Assembly (NCBI GenBank): GCA_016931085.1
Contig: JAFGFO010000062.1
Location: 1 to 46,944, forward strand
Direction: 5' to 3'
Source of the DNA: Thermoflexales bacterium
GTDB taxonomy: Bacteria; Chloroflexota; Anaerolineae; Fen-1058
DNA: 46,944 nt
Shown: positions 25,489-33,455 of the stretch, piece after piece
Position numbering within the stretch: position 1 is the stretch's first letter
Layout of the letters: the number at the start of each line of letters is the position of its first letter
Notes under the pieces: generated by a model
Told to the model about the DNA's origin: nothing
The model's database searches: none
What the model saw: the letters and a program-made list of their open reading frames with translations, nothing else
Position numbers and translations under genes: made by a program

Positions 25489-28021
25489 GGTGATCCTCCG
25501 CACACAACAGACAATTTTCAATCGTTGCGACCAGGCGCTTCAAGCTGACCGGCTTGCTCATATACTCGTTGGCGCCGGCTGCCAGGCAGCGCTCGCGGTC
25601 GCCGGGCATGGCCAGCGCCGTCAACGCGATGATAGGCGGCCCTCCCCCTATCCTTCCTTCGGTCGCCGCAAGCGGCCTCCCCTTACCTCCCCCCCGCTTG
25701 TGGGGGGGATAGAGAGGGGGCAGTGCGCAGATACGCCGGATCGCTTCCAGCCCATCCATCCCCGGCATCTGAATGTCCATCACGATCACGTCCGGCCGGT
25801 TTTCTTCGGCGAGTTGAACGGCTTCGTTCCCATTGCGGGCGAGGATGACGCGATAGCCCTTGGCCTGCAAATAGTCGGACGTGGCATCGATGTTCGCCTC
25901 GTTGTCCTCCGCCAGCAGCACGGTGACCGGGTGACCGGGTGACACGCGATAGCGGGCAAGCTCACCCTGTCCGCTATCGCGTGTCACCAACGCTTGCGAA
26001 GCAAGCACGTCACCTTGCCCGCTAGCGCGTGTCACCTTGTCACCTTCACGCCACGGGATCGAGACGGTGAAGCGGCTGCCCTTGCCCGGCTCGCTTTCCA
26101 CCGAGACTGAACCGCCGTGCAGCTCGACCAGCCGGCGCACGAGCGATAGGCCCAACCCGGTGCCGCTGTATTGCCGGGACAGGCGGCTGTCCAGTTGAAC
26201 GAAAGGCTCGAACAGCCTGCCCAGGTCTTGCCGGGCGATCCCGATGCCGGTGTCCCATACACTCAAGTGAAGCACGGACTGTTCCACGTCCGCTTTGACG
26301 TCCAGCCCCACCGCTCCGCCCCTGGGCGTGAACTTGACGGCGTTGGAAAGCAAATTCACCAGGATTTGCTTCAGGCGGCGCTCGTCAGCCTCGACCGTCG
26401 CCGCCCGGCTGTCAAGGTTCAAGGTGAGCTCGATTTGCTTCTCGTAGGCGGTCTGCCTGACGAACTGCAAACTGGCCTGGCACAGCGGCCCAATCGAGAC
26501 CGGACCCGGCTGCACTTCCAGCTTGCCCGCCTCGGCCTTGGACAGGTCGAGAATGTCGTTGATGAGCGCGAGCAGGTGACGGCCACTGTCTTCGATGGTG
26601 TGCAAAAAAACGAGCTGCTTCTCGCTGAGTGCGCCAAAGATTTGCTCCTGCAGCGCTTCGGATATGCTCAGGATGGCGTTGAGAGGGGTGCGCAGCTCGT
26701 GGCTCATTGAGGCCAGGAACTCGTCTTTGGCGCGAGCGGCTTTGAGCAGATCCTCGTTGATAACGTGCAGTTCTGCGGTGCGTTCTTCCACTCGCCACGC
26801 CAGCAAGTTGCGCTCGGCTTCCAGTTCCGCAGACAACTGTGCGAGTTGTTCGGCGCGGCGTTCGAGTTCCATCTCGGCCTGCTTGCGCTTGGTGATGTCG
26901 CTGATGATGTGAACCGCGCCGGCATAGCGACCTGCCGCATCCAGGATGGGATCCACGGTGATTTGAACCCAACTCTCGCCTATTTGCATATCCATGGTCT
27001 CGCGACGCAGATTAGCTTTTGCCCGCAGGATTGGGCATTTGGGGATCGGCTCAGCCGTGCCGTGCACGATTTCCCAACAGTGTTTGCCAATCACTTCTTC
27101 GCTCGCGCGCCCCAATATCCGCCCCACAGCCTTGTTGGAGCGCAACACACGTTGGTCCAGGCTTAAAATCCAGATGGCATCGTTCGTGGCGTCAAAGGTC
27201 GTCTGCCACTCTTGCGATGCCCGGGCGCTTGCCTCTTCCGCTTGCTTGCGCTGAGTGACGTCCTGAACTGTGCCGAACAGCTTGGCGACTCGTCCTTTTT
27301 CGTCCCTGACCGGTCGCATCGTCGCTGAAAAGTGCGCGGTCCTGCCACTGGGAAGGGCTGCCTTGATGTCGTACTCAAAGCTTTGTCCTTCTTCGGCGGC
27401 GCGGTGGGAGTACTCGCGGAGGAGCCTGGCCTGCTCGAGAGAATAGTACGCGGTTTCTTCCTCAGCTGTGGGCGGGCCAAGCGCCGGGTCTCGCTCGTAG
27501 AGAGCGTACACCTGGTCTGACCATTGAATAGCGCCGGACTGGAGGTCATATTCCCAGTTGCCGATCCGTCCCAATGCCTGGGCTTCACGCAGTTGCCGTT
27601 CGCTCTCGCGCAGCGCTTCCACCGCGCGCTTGCGCTCCAGCCGCGTCTGCGCCTCGCGAATTTCCCGCTCCACGGCCGGCGCCAGGCGCGACAACTTGTC
27701 TTTCATCAAATAGTCGTGCGCGCCAGCCTTCATCATCGCCACAGCCGCGTCTTCGCCGATTGCGCCGGAGATGACGATGAAGGGAATGTCCAGGCCGGTC
27801 TGTTGCAAAAGCGCGAGCGCCGTCGGCGCGTCAAACTGCGGCAGCCGGTAATCGGCAATCACCACGTCCCAGGCCTGTTTTTCCAGCGCCGCCCGCATCT
27901 GGCCGGCATTGTCCGCCCGCTCGGCGCGGACGTCGTAGCTCGCCTTGCGCAGCAGACGGACCACCAGGTCGGCGTCGCTTTCGGAATCTTCGACGATCAG
28001 AACGTGCAGCGGCTTGCTCAT
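25478..28021 (-). CDS. Hybrid kinase REC-PAS-PAS-HK-REC
   Basis: An 847-residue soluble kinase: N-terminal REC (IVEDSESD, D in IADYRLPQFD), PAS (about 150-270), a second PAS (about 285-405) with the Cys/His pattern GKHCWEIVHGT...CPI, HisKA (SHELRTPLNAIL), HATPase (NLLSNAVKF, DTGIGIA, GTGLGLSL) and C-terminal REC (LAEDNEAN, MDIQMPGMDG, SKPV). The kinase-REC half duplicates 19879-23265. Two palindromic elements lie in frame: one in the kinase-REC linker (25939-25987) and one in the C-terminal REC (25641-25722). The ATG overlaps the TGA of the upstream regulator as ATGA (28018-28021). Confidence 0.92.
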   Translation of the reverse strand: MSKPLHVLIVEDSESDADLVVRLLRKASYDVRAERADNAGQMRAALEKQAWDVVIADYRLPQFDAPTALALLQQTGLDIPFIVISGAIGEDAAVAMMKAGAHDYLMKDKLSRLAPAVEREIREAQTRLERKRAVEALRESERQLREAQALGRIGNWEYDLQSGAIQWSDQVYALYERDPALGPPTAEEETAYYSLEQARLLREYSHRAAEEGQSFEYDIKAALPSGRTAHFSATMRPVRDEKGRVAKLFGTVQDVTQRKQAEEASARASQEWQTTFDATNDAIWILSLDQRVLRSNKAVGRILGRASEEVIGKHCWEIVHGTAEPIPKCPILRAKANLRRETMDMQIGESWVQITVDPILDAAGRYAGAVHIISDITKRKQAEMELERRAEQLAQLSAELEAERNLLAWRVEERTAELHVINEDLLKAARAKDEFLASMSHELRTPLNAILSISEALQEQIFGALSEKQLVFLHTIEDSGRHLLALINDILDLSKAEAGKLEVQPGPVSIGPLCQASLQFVRQTAYEKQIELTLNLDSRAATVEADERRLKQILVNLLSNAVKFTPRGGAVGLDVKADVEQSVLHLSVWDTGIGIARQDLGRLFEPFVQLDSRLSRQYSGTGLGLSLVRRLVELHGGSVSVESEPGKGSRFTVSIPWREGDKVTRASGQGDVLASQALVTRDSGQGELARYRVSPGHPVTVLLAEDNEANIDATSDYLQAKGYRVILARNGNEAVQLAEENRPDVIVMDIQMPGMDGLEAIRRICALPPLYPPHKRGGGKGRPLAATEGRIGGGPPIIALTALAMPGDRERCLAAGANEYMSKPVSLKRLVATIENCLLCAEDHREC
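25641..25722. repeat. C/G-run palindromic insertion in a receiver coding sequence
   Basis: A stretch with long C runs followed by complementary G runs (CCCCCCCGCTTGTGGGGGGG at its core) encodes about 27 residues (LYPPHKRGGGKGR...GRIGGGP) inserted just before the PIIALTA strand of the C-terminal receiver. The nearly identical paralogue at 20050-20092 has a different, shorter insert there. Confidence 0.8.
25939..25987. repeat. Palindromic kinase-receiver linker
   Basis: GTGACACGCGATAGCGG (25939-25955) and its exact complement (25971-25987) form a 17-bp stem with a 15-nt loop. It is followed by a GCTTGC-GAA-GCAAGC palindrome and more GTGAC-type repeats up to 26045. All of this encodes the flexible linker between the HATPase and REC domains. 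The paralogous linker at 20305-20380 carries half of the same elements. Confidence 0.85.
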
Positions 28022-28467
28022 TGCGTCCTCACTGGCGGCGGCGGCTCGTTTATGACCAGCCAATACATGCCCACCTGCTTGATGGCCTGCGCGAACTGAG
28101 CAAAGTCAACCGGCTTGCGAATATAGCTGTTGACGCCCAGGTCATAACTGGCGGCAATGTCTTGCTCTTCCTTGGAAGTGGTGAGGATCACCACCGGCAG
28201 TCGCCGTGTCCGCTCGTCGGCGCGAATCCGCCGCAAGACCTCCATGCCGTCCAGCCGGGGCAGGTTGATGTCCAACAAGACCATGGCGGGCAACTGGGTG
28301 ACGTCCCGGCCGGCGTGGACGCCTACGCCAAAGACGTAATCCAGCGCTTCTTGCCCGTCCTCGGCCACGACCAGCTCGTTGGCGATGTGGCTTTTGTCCA
28401 GCGCCCGCCGGGTCAGCCTCACGTCGCTGGGGTTATCTTCGATCAGAAGGATGATTTTGGAATTCAT
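28018..28467 (-). CDS. Rcp1-type single-domain response regulator
   Basis: A 149-residue stand-alone receiver: LIEDNPSDVRLTRRAL, phospho-acceptor Asp in LLDINLPRLDG, LTTSKEEQDI and KPVDF. The longer alpha-1/beta-2 region and YVFGVG insert are typical of the Rcp1 group that pairs with phytochrome-like kinases. It has no output domain, so it probably acts by protein contact or as a phosphate shuttle. It overlaps the membrane kinase upstream (ATGA at 28464-28467) and the hybrid kinase downstream (ATGA at 28018-28021), which places it in the middle of a relay operon. Confidence 0.93.
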   Translation of the reverse strand: MNSKIILLIEDNPSDVRLTRRALDKSHIANELVVAEDGQEALDYVFGVGVHAGRDVTQLPAMVLLDINLPRLDGMEVLRRIRADERTRRLPVVILTTSKEEQDIAASYDLGVNSYIRKPVDFAQFAQAIKQVGMYWLVINEPPPPVRTQ

Positions 28468-30881
28468 GTGACCTCCTCAAGTGTAAAGTAAAACGTCGCG
28501 CCTTGGTCAAGGTGCGCATCGGCCCACACCCGCCCGCCGTGACGGTACACGATGCGCTGCACCGTGGTCAGGCCGATGCCCGTGCCCGGGAACTCGGACG
28601 CTTTGTGCATGCGTTGGAACGCGCCGAACAGCTTTTGCGCGTAGGCCATGTCAAAGCCCACGCCGTTGTCGCGCACGAAATAGACGACCCCCTCCCTGCC
28701 TTCCCCCGCTTGCGGGGGAGGGGTGGGGTGGGGGAGACGACCAAACTCGATACGCGCCAGGGGACGCGGGGCGGTGAATTTCCAGGCGTTGTCGAACAGG
28801 TTGGCCAGCATAATCTCGATCAGCCGCGCGTCGCCGCGGGCCGTCAAGCCGGGTTGGATAACCAGCTCGGCCTGGCGCTCGGGCTGGCCCGCCTGCAAGC
28901 GGGCGGCGATGGTTTGCGCCAGGGCGCTGAGATCCACCGGCTCCAGTTGCATCTCGGCGCGGGTCACACGCGACAGTTGTAACATGGCGTCAATCAAGCG
29001 CCCCATGCGCTGCACTTCGGAACGAACGTAGCCGAGGTATTGGTGGGCTTGCTCGTCGAGCTGGCCGGAATGGTCTTCCAGCAGGGCCAGGCTCCAGCCG
29101 TCGATGCCGCGCAGCGGGGCACGCAGGTCGTGCGAGACCGAGTACGAGAACGCCTCCATCTCTTTGTTGGTGGCCTCGAGCTGCGCAGTGCGCTCGGTGA
29201 CGCGCTGCTCGAGCTCGGCGTTGAGCCGGAGAATTTCCTCCTCGGCCGCTTTCTGGTCTTCCACCACGCTGAGCAGGGCGCGGCGCGCCTGGTCGGCTTC
29301 GGCCAGCAGCCGCTGCAATTCGGCCTGGGCGGCCATGATTTGCGCCTCCTGTCGTTTGCGCTCGGTGATGTCGCTTACGGCTGTCATAAAGTAAAGCGTT
29401 TTGCCCTCTTTATCCCGGCGCAAGGAGGTGCTTACATCCGCCCACACGATGGAACCATTTTTATGAATGTACCTTTTGCTGAACCGCGCCGAATCTTGTT
29501 CGCCGAAAAGCAGCGCATCCACAATCCTTTGAGTCGCCTCAATGTCATCAGGGTGACTGATATCCTGCCAGCTTTGGGTTTGGAGTTCCTCCTGGGTGTA
29601 ACCCAGCATGTCGCAAAAAGCCTGGTTCACGTTTATCTCGCCGGACGGAAGCGTGATTGATTTTCCGATGAGGGAATGGTCAAACACGTACTTGAACTTG
29701 TCCTCGCTCTCGCGCAGCGACTGCGCCGCCTCGACCTGCCCGCGATAATAGCGCACGCGCTGCTGCCGCCAGATCAGCATCAGGCCCGCGCCGGAGGCCG
29801 CCATCAGCGCGCCGAAGAAAAACACCGTCTGCCACAGGCGTTCCCGCAGCGGCGCGTAGACTTCGGCGGCGTCCACGCGCGCCACCAGGAACCAGGGCGT
29901 GCCGGGCACGGGGCGCACGTCGGCAATCGCCGGCACGCCGCGGTAATCCATCCCCTCTACGATGCCTGTCTGCCCCAGCACAGCTTTCACAGCCAGGACA
30001 TGGGTGTTGTCCAGCGGGACGCGCAGCTTGAGGGCGGTGTCCGCCTGGAATTTGAGTTCGTTCAAAAACAGGGCATCCGCTCCCTCGCGGCGGACGAGCA
30101 AGGTTTCGGCGCTGGCGCTGGGAACGGGCCATTGTTGGATAAAGGGGTAGAGATACAAGTTGGGGTCGATGCGCAGGACGAGGGCGCCCAGCGGGCGCTT
30201 GCTTTCCTGCCCGGCAGAAATGGGCACCAGGAGCGCCATGTGGATGGGGCCATCGGCGGTGTCGCGGTGCAAGTCCAGAAAAGTCACCTGCCCCGCGCTC
30301 AAAATGGCAGCAACCTCCTGGGTCAGGTGCGCGGCAACTGGCTCGGGCGCGCCCAGGACGGAAAGCCGCTCGACGCCGCGCGCGTCCAGCAGGAAAATCC
30401 GGTCGTACTGCCCGTAGGCCTGGTAAGGGCTTAGCCAGGCCCGGAGCTCGGCTTGCGCCTGGGCGTCGGCCGGGTCTTCGAGATAACGCTGCACCAACGC
30501 GCTAAAGGCCGGATTTTGGTGAAGGATTTCAGCATCCGCCAGGCGCTCCCGTCGCCAGTCCAGTAACTCGTCCACTTTTAATTCGGCAATGCCTGAAAGC
30601 TGGCTTTCTACCTGGCGGCGGAACTGCTGTTCGTAATTTTGGTAAGACAGATAGCCAGTCGCGACAACACTCACCGCCATCAGGGCGAAAATGAGCAGGA
30701 ACACGGCCAACGAGCGCTTTGCCTGGGTTTCCGACGCCAGAGTCTCGGGGCCGGCGTCTAGCGCTAGGCCCGCGTAGGCGCGCGACCCCGGTACGCTGCG
30801 CTGCCGCCAGGCGTACAAGGCCAGGAATCCGGCCAGCACGCCGGTCAGCAGGATGGAGGCGAAATACAGCCCGGTCTGCAT
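28464..30881 (-). CDS. Membrane sensor histidine kinase with periplasmic/extracellular sensor and PAS
   Basis: An 805-residue kinase. Residues 5-25 form a first membrane helix (YFASILLTGVLAGFLALYAW) followed by RQRSVPGSRAYAGL, which looks like the first helix of a 7TM histidine-kinase sensor region. A second helix (about 57-77) and a third (about 345-365) bracket an outside sensor of about 260 residues with a Cache-like look. Then come PAS (about 385-500), coiled coil, HisKA (SHDLRAPLRG, bacteriophytochrome type) and HATPase (LFDNAWKF, DNGVGFD, GTGIGLTT). A palindrome-derived insert (28687-28735) sits between HATPase strands. AGGAGG precedes the ATG at 30881. Its coupled partner is the Rcp1-type regulator. 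Confidence 0.92.
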   Translation of the reverse strand: MQTGLYFASILLTGVLAGFLALYAWRQRSVPGSRAYAGLALDAGPETLASETQAKRSLAVFLLIFALMAVSVVATGYLSYQNYEQQFRRQVESQLSGIAELKVDELLDWRRERLADAEILHQNPAFSALVQRYLEDPADAQAQAELRAWLSPYQAYGQYDRIFLLDARGVERLSVLGAPEPVAAHLTQEVAAILSAGQVTFLDLHRDTADGPIHMALLVPISAGQESKRPLGALVLRIDPNLYLYPFIQQWPVPSASAETLLVRREGADALFLNELKFQADTALKLRVPLDNTHVLAVKAVLGQTGIVEGMDYRGVPAIADVRPVPGTPWFLVARVDAAEVYAPLRERLWQTVFFFGALMAASGAGLMLIWRQQRVRYYRGQVEAAQSLRESEDKFKYVFDHSLIGKSITLPSGEINVNQAFCDMLGYTQEELQTQSWQDISHPDDIEATQRIVDALLFGEQDSARFSKRYIHKNGSIVWADVSTSLRRDKEGKTLYFMTAVSDITERKRQEAQIMAAQAELQRLLAEADQARRALLSVVEDQKAAEEEILRLNAELEQRVTERTAQLEATNKEMEAFSYSVSHDLRAPLRGIDGWSLALLEDHSGQLDEQAHQYLGYVRSEVQRMGRLIDAMLQLSRVTRAEMQLEPVDLSALAQTIAARLQAGQPERQAELVIQPGLTARGDARLIEIMLANLFDNAWKFTAPRPLARIEFGRLPHPTPPPQAGEGREGVVYFVRDNGVGFDMAYAQKLFGAFQRMHKASEFPGTGIGLTTVQRIVYRHGGRVWADAHLDQGATFYFTLEEVT
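28687..28735. repeat. Palindromic insertion in the HATPase coding sequence
   Basis: CCTTCCCCCGC and GCGGGGGAGGG form a tight stem inside the membrane kinase gene. It encodes LPHPTPPPQAGEGREG between ARIEFGR and VVYFVRDNGVGFD. PTPPPQAGEG-like peptides are the usual translation of such dispersed C/G palindromes. Confidence 0.8.
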
Positions 30882-30892
30882 CGCTTCTCCTC

Positions 30893-32335
30893 CTATTGGC
30901 TCTCTGTTTCGGCGCCGGGATAGCGCGGCGGATGTCCGGCTTGGGCCAGCAGCTCGTTCACTTCGTGTTTGAGCTCGAGGATGCGCGTCTCGCGCCCCAG
31001 CATGGCTTTGTACCCGCGGCGTAGCTCGTCGAGTTGTTTGTTCAGTTGGATCTCGGCCTGCTTGCGCGCGGTGACGTCGCTGACGATGTGGACCGCGCCG
31101 GCATACTGGCCCGCCGCATCCAGGAGGGGATCCACGGTGACCTGAAACCAGCCCTCGCCAATTTGTATCTCCATGGCCTCGCGATACAGGCTGTTTTTCG
31201 CCCGCGGGATGGGACATTCAGGGATTGGCTGCGCCGTGCCGTGCACGATTTCCCAGCAGTGTTTGCCGATCAACTCCTCGCTCGCGCGCCGGAAGATCCG
31301 CTCCGCAGCCCTGTTGGAGCGCAGCACACGTTGGTCCTGGTCCAAAATCCAGACAGCGTCGTTCGTGGCGTCAAAGGTGGTTTGCCACTCTCGCGCCGCC
31401 CGGGTGCTTGCATCCTCCGCCTGCTTGCGCTCGGTGATATCGTTCGCCATGACGATAACACCTCTCACCTGGCCACGCTCGTCAATATCGGGGACATAGG
31501 AGGCTTCAATCCAGCGCTTACCCGCCTTCGGGAAAGACAACTGCGCTTGATAGTTAATCTGATCACCGGCCAGGGCCGCTTGCACTTGTCCCTGCACGAC
31601 ATTGTAGCTATCTTGCCCCAGCACTTGACGAATCGATTTCCCAATCATGGTCTCAGGAGAAAGGCCAAAATAATCGGCATATCTGCTGTTAGCTAAACGG
31701 TAGTGTTGGTCTGGGCCGATGTAGGCCACCAGGGCCGGCAAATTGTCGATCATCAAGTGCAGTTGGCCCTCGTTGATGGATAGCTGCCGCGTGGCGCGCT
31801 CCACCCCCTGCGCCGAGAGCCAGGCGATGGCTGCCAGGAAGAAAAACTCGAGGATGGAAAACAGGTTCGGCAGCAGGCGACCAGCCTGGAAACTCAGACC
31901 GGCCAGCGCCAGGCCGGAAAGCGCCGCAGCCGGGAAGCTGGCCCACAAGCGCAGCAGCAGGCTGGACAGAAAGATTGGCAGGGCAAACATGATCAGCCCG
32001 CGCCCGTGAATGACCTGCTCCGGTTCGTCGGAGGCGGCTGCAATGAGCGTCAGAAGCAAGATAAACAAGGCGCCGGCCAGCCAACCGGAGACGTAGCGGT
32101 TCAAGGCATACAGGCCGGGGATAATGATCGCCCCGATCCCCAGCGCCAGGTATATCCCTCGGATGGCCGCTTCGCTGCTCCCCATCAACTCCCTGGGCGT
32201 GACCAGCACAATAATCAGTGCCAGCAGGCTGATCACCCCGAAAATTGCCAGCAGGACATTCAGCAGTTTCCTGCGGCGAGTCTCTTCGGGATCGGCGAGA
32301 GGGGCATCCAAAAGTTTTGTAATCTGTCCAACCAT
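30893..32335 (-). CDS. Membrane PAS-PAS sensor protein without an output domain
   Basis: A 480-residue protein: about six membrane helices in residues 28-180 (for example LLNVLLAIFGVISLLALIIVL), PAS (about 190-310), a second PAS (about 320-445) with the Cys/His pattern GKHCWEIVHGT...CPI, and a C-terminal coiled coil (ELRRGYKAMLGRETRILELKHEVNELL). No kinase, GGDEF or phosphatase domain follows. The second PAS is highly similar to the second PAS of 25478-28021. The membrane kinase gene starts only 11 bp downstream, so the two may form one receptor complex (inference). GAGGTG lies upstream of the ATG. Confidence 0.88.
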   Translation of the reverse strand: MVGQITKLLDAPLADPEETRRRKLLNVLLAIFGVISLLALIIVLVTPRELMGSSEAAIRGIYLALGIGAIIIPGLYALNRYVSGWLAGALFILLLTLIAAASDEPEQVIHGRGLIMFALPIFLSSLLLRLWASFPAAALSGLALAGLSFQAGRLLPNLFSILEFFFLAAIAWLSAQGVERATRQLSINEGQLHLMIDNLPALVAYIGPDQHYRLANSRYADYFGLSPETMIGKSIRQVLGQDSYNVVQGQVQAALAGDQINYQAQLSFPKAGKRWIEASYVPDIDERGQVRGVIVMANDITERKQAEDASTRAAREWQTTFDATNDAVWILDQDQRVLRSNRAAERIFRRASEELIGKHCWEIVHGTAQPIPECPIPRAKNSLYREAMEIQIGEGWFQVTVDPLLDAAGQYAGAVHIVSDVTARKQAEIQLNKQLDELRRGYKAMLGRETRILELKHEVNELLAQAGHPPRYPGAETESQ

Positions 32336-32574
32336 GGCCCACCTCTTTCCCTTCTATCCCCCGTGTCTGGGGGGAGCGCCTATAAGAACCCCCACGAGAG
32401 TTTTCAAACAGGCCGCGGTATCTCGCCTGGGATTCCCACAGCGATTCACCGGCCTGCCATGGCCAAATCGTCCGTGAGTGCCTGGTGCGCCGCCCTGGAG
32501 CGACGCCAGCATGATTATTATACACCCAAATAATCGATATGGGCAAGGCGGGCGAGCTCGCTCCCAAGTGCCAT
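32336..32574. other. Divergent intergenic region
   Basis: It holds a small C/G palindrome (TCCCCC...GGGGGGA, about 32355-32375) just behind the ribosome site of the minus-strand PAS gene. No further gene was recognised before the vapBC promoter at 32575. Confidence 0.5.
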
Positions 32575-32603
32575 TTGACCAGCGTATCAAGCCCTGTTAT
32601 AAT
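32575..32603 (+). promoter_or_regulatory. Sigma-70-type promoter of the second vapBC operon
   Basis: TTGACC (32575-32580), a 17-nt spacer and TATAAT (32598-32603) lie about 60 nt before the antitoxin start. The hexamers and spacing are identical to the promoter of the vapBC pair at 3439-3467. Confidence 0.8.
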
Positions 32604-32664
32604 GAGTTGAACCAGATGAGTGGTAATTACCTGGTTGAGGGATCGAGAAATCGGAGATGAATGT

Positions 32665-32985
32665 ATGGATACGACTATTGCGATACCGGTGACTTCCCAG
32701 GGTGTGCTTGTGCCACGTTCCCTGATGGTTGGGTGGGGAAGCGTCGAGGAAGTGGAAGCTGAACGGCACTCTGGTGTCGTGATTATCAGGCCCAAGGTTG
32801 CCTGTGCTGATCCAGCGCGTGCCCAAATTATTAGCAAAATGAAAGCGGCCGGGCTTATCGAAGAATTGCCGTGGTCTAGGCCTCCGTATGTGTCGCCTGA
32901 GGAGCGCGCACGCCTGGCAAAAAAGTTGAGCGACGGCAAGCCGCTTTCTGAAATGATCATCGAGGAGCGGCGAGACCCGGCATGA
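32665..32985 (+). CDS. vapB: AbrB-like VapB antitoxin
   Basis: A 106-residue protein. The N-terminal IAIPVTSQGVLVPRSLM...VEEVEAERHSGVVIIRP fits a swapped-hairpin AbrB/MazE-type DNA-binding domain. A linker then leads to the C-terminal toxin-binding tail (GKPLSEMIIEERR). GGAG lies 9 nt before the ATG at 32665; a longer frame from 32620 lacks a site. It is coupled to the toxin gene by an ATGA overlap. The tail motif is shared with the ribbon-helix-helix antitoxin at 3118-3420 although the DNA-binding parts differ. Confidence 0.85.
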   Translation: MDTTIAIPVTSQGVLVPRSLMVGWGSVEEVEAERHSGVVIIRPKVACADPARAQIISKMKAAGLIEELPWSRPPYVSPEERARLAKKLSDGKPLSEMIIEERRDPA

Positions 32986-33452
32986 GTTGTTATTACTTGG
33001 ATGCCAGCGCCTTGGTCAAGTTCTATGTGGATGAAGCAGGCAGCGCTTGGATTCGCGCGTTGTTGTCTGCTGATAGCCAGCCGCTCGTGTTTACATCTCG
33101 CATGACAATTATCGAGATGACCAGCGCCTTTGCACGCCGCAGGCGCGAAGGGTCATTGACGGTGGATGAATTTGTGGCCGCGCGTGACGCATTTCGCGGC
33201 GATTGCCTGGACATGTACCAAGTCATGCCGTCTACTGTGGAAATCGTTGACGTGGCGTGTGATTTGTTGGAGAGACATTCCTTGCGCGCTTATGACGCCA
33301 ACCATCTGGCGACTGCTCATACCGCGCACCAGTTCCTGGTCAGCCAGGGCTATCCTGGCCTTGTCTTTGTCTCGGCCGATAATCAGCTAAACGAGGTTGC
33401 TGTGGCTGAAGGTCTGCCGGTTGACAACCCTAACGATCATCCGGAAGGATAG
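32982..33452 (+). CDS. vapC: VapC-family PIN-domain toxin
   Basis: A 156-residue PIN ribonuclease: first Asp in YYLDASALVKFY, Glu in MTIIEMTSAF, D in AYDANHLATAH and the last Asp in VFVSADNQLNEVA. Same size, same neighbourhood logic and same NPNDHP ending as the PIN toxin at 2639-3121, so the two are paralogues. It overlaps its antitoxin by 4 nt and is followed by a small Death-like-domain gene 3 bp later. Confidence 0.92.
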   Translation: MSCYYLDASALVKFYVDEAGSAWIRALLSADSQPLVFTSRMTIIEMTSAFARRRREGSLTVDEFVAARDAFRGDCLDMYQVMPSTVEIVDVACDLLERHSLRAYDANHLATAHTAHQFLVSQGYPGLVFVSADNQLNEVAVAEGLPVDNPNDHPEG

Positions 33453-33455
33453 TGC

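Noticed and set aside
31689..32960. Minus-strand frame spanning the PAS gene upstream region and antisense to vapB
   Set aside because: It runs across a clear promoter and two real genes in other frames and shows no domain.
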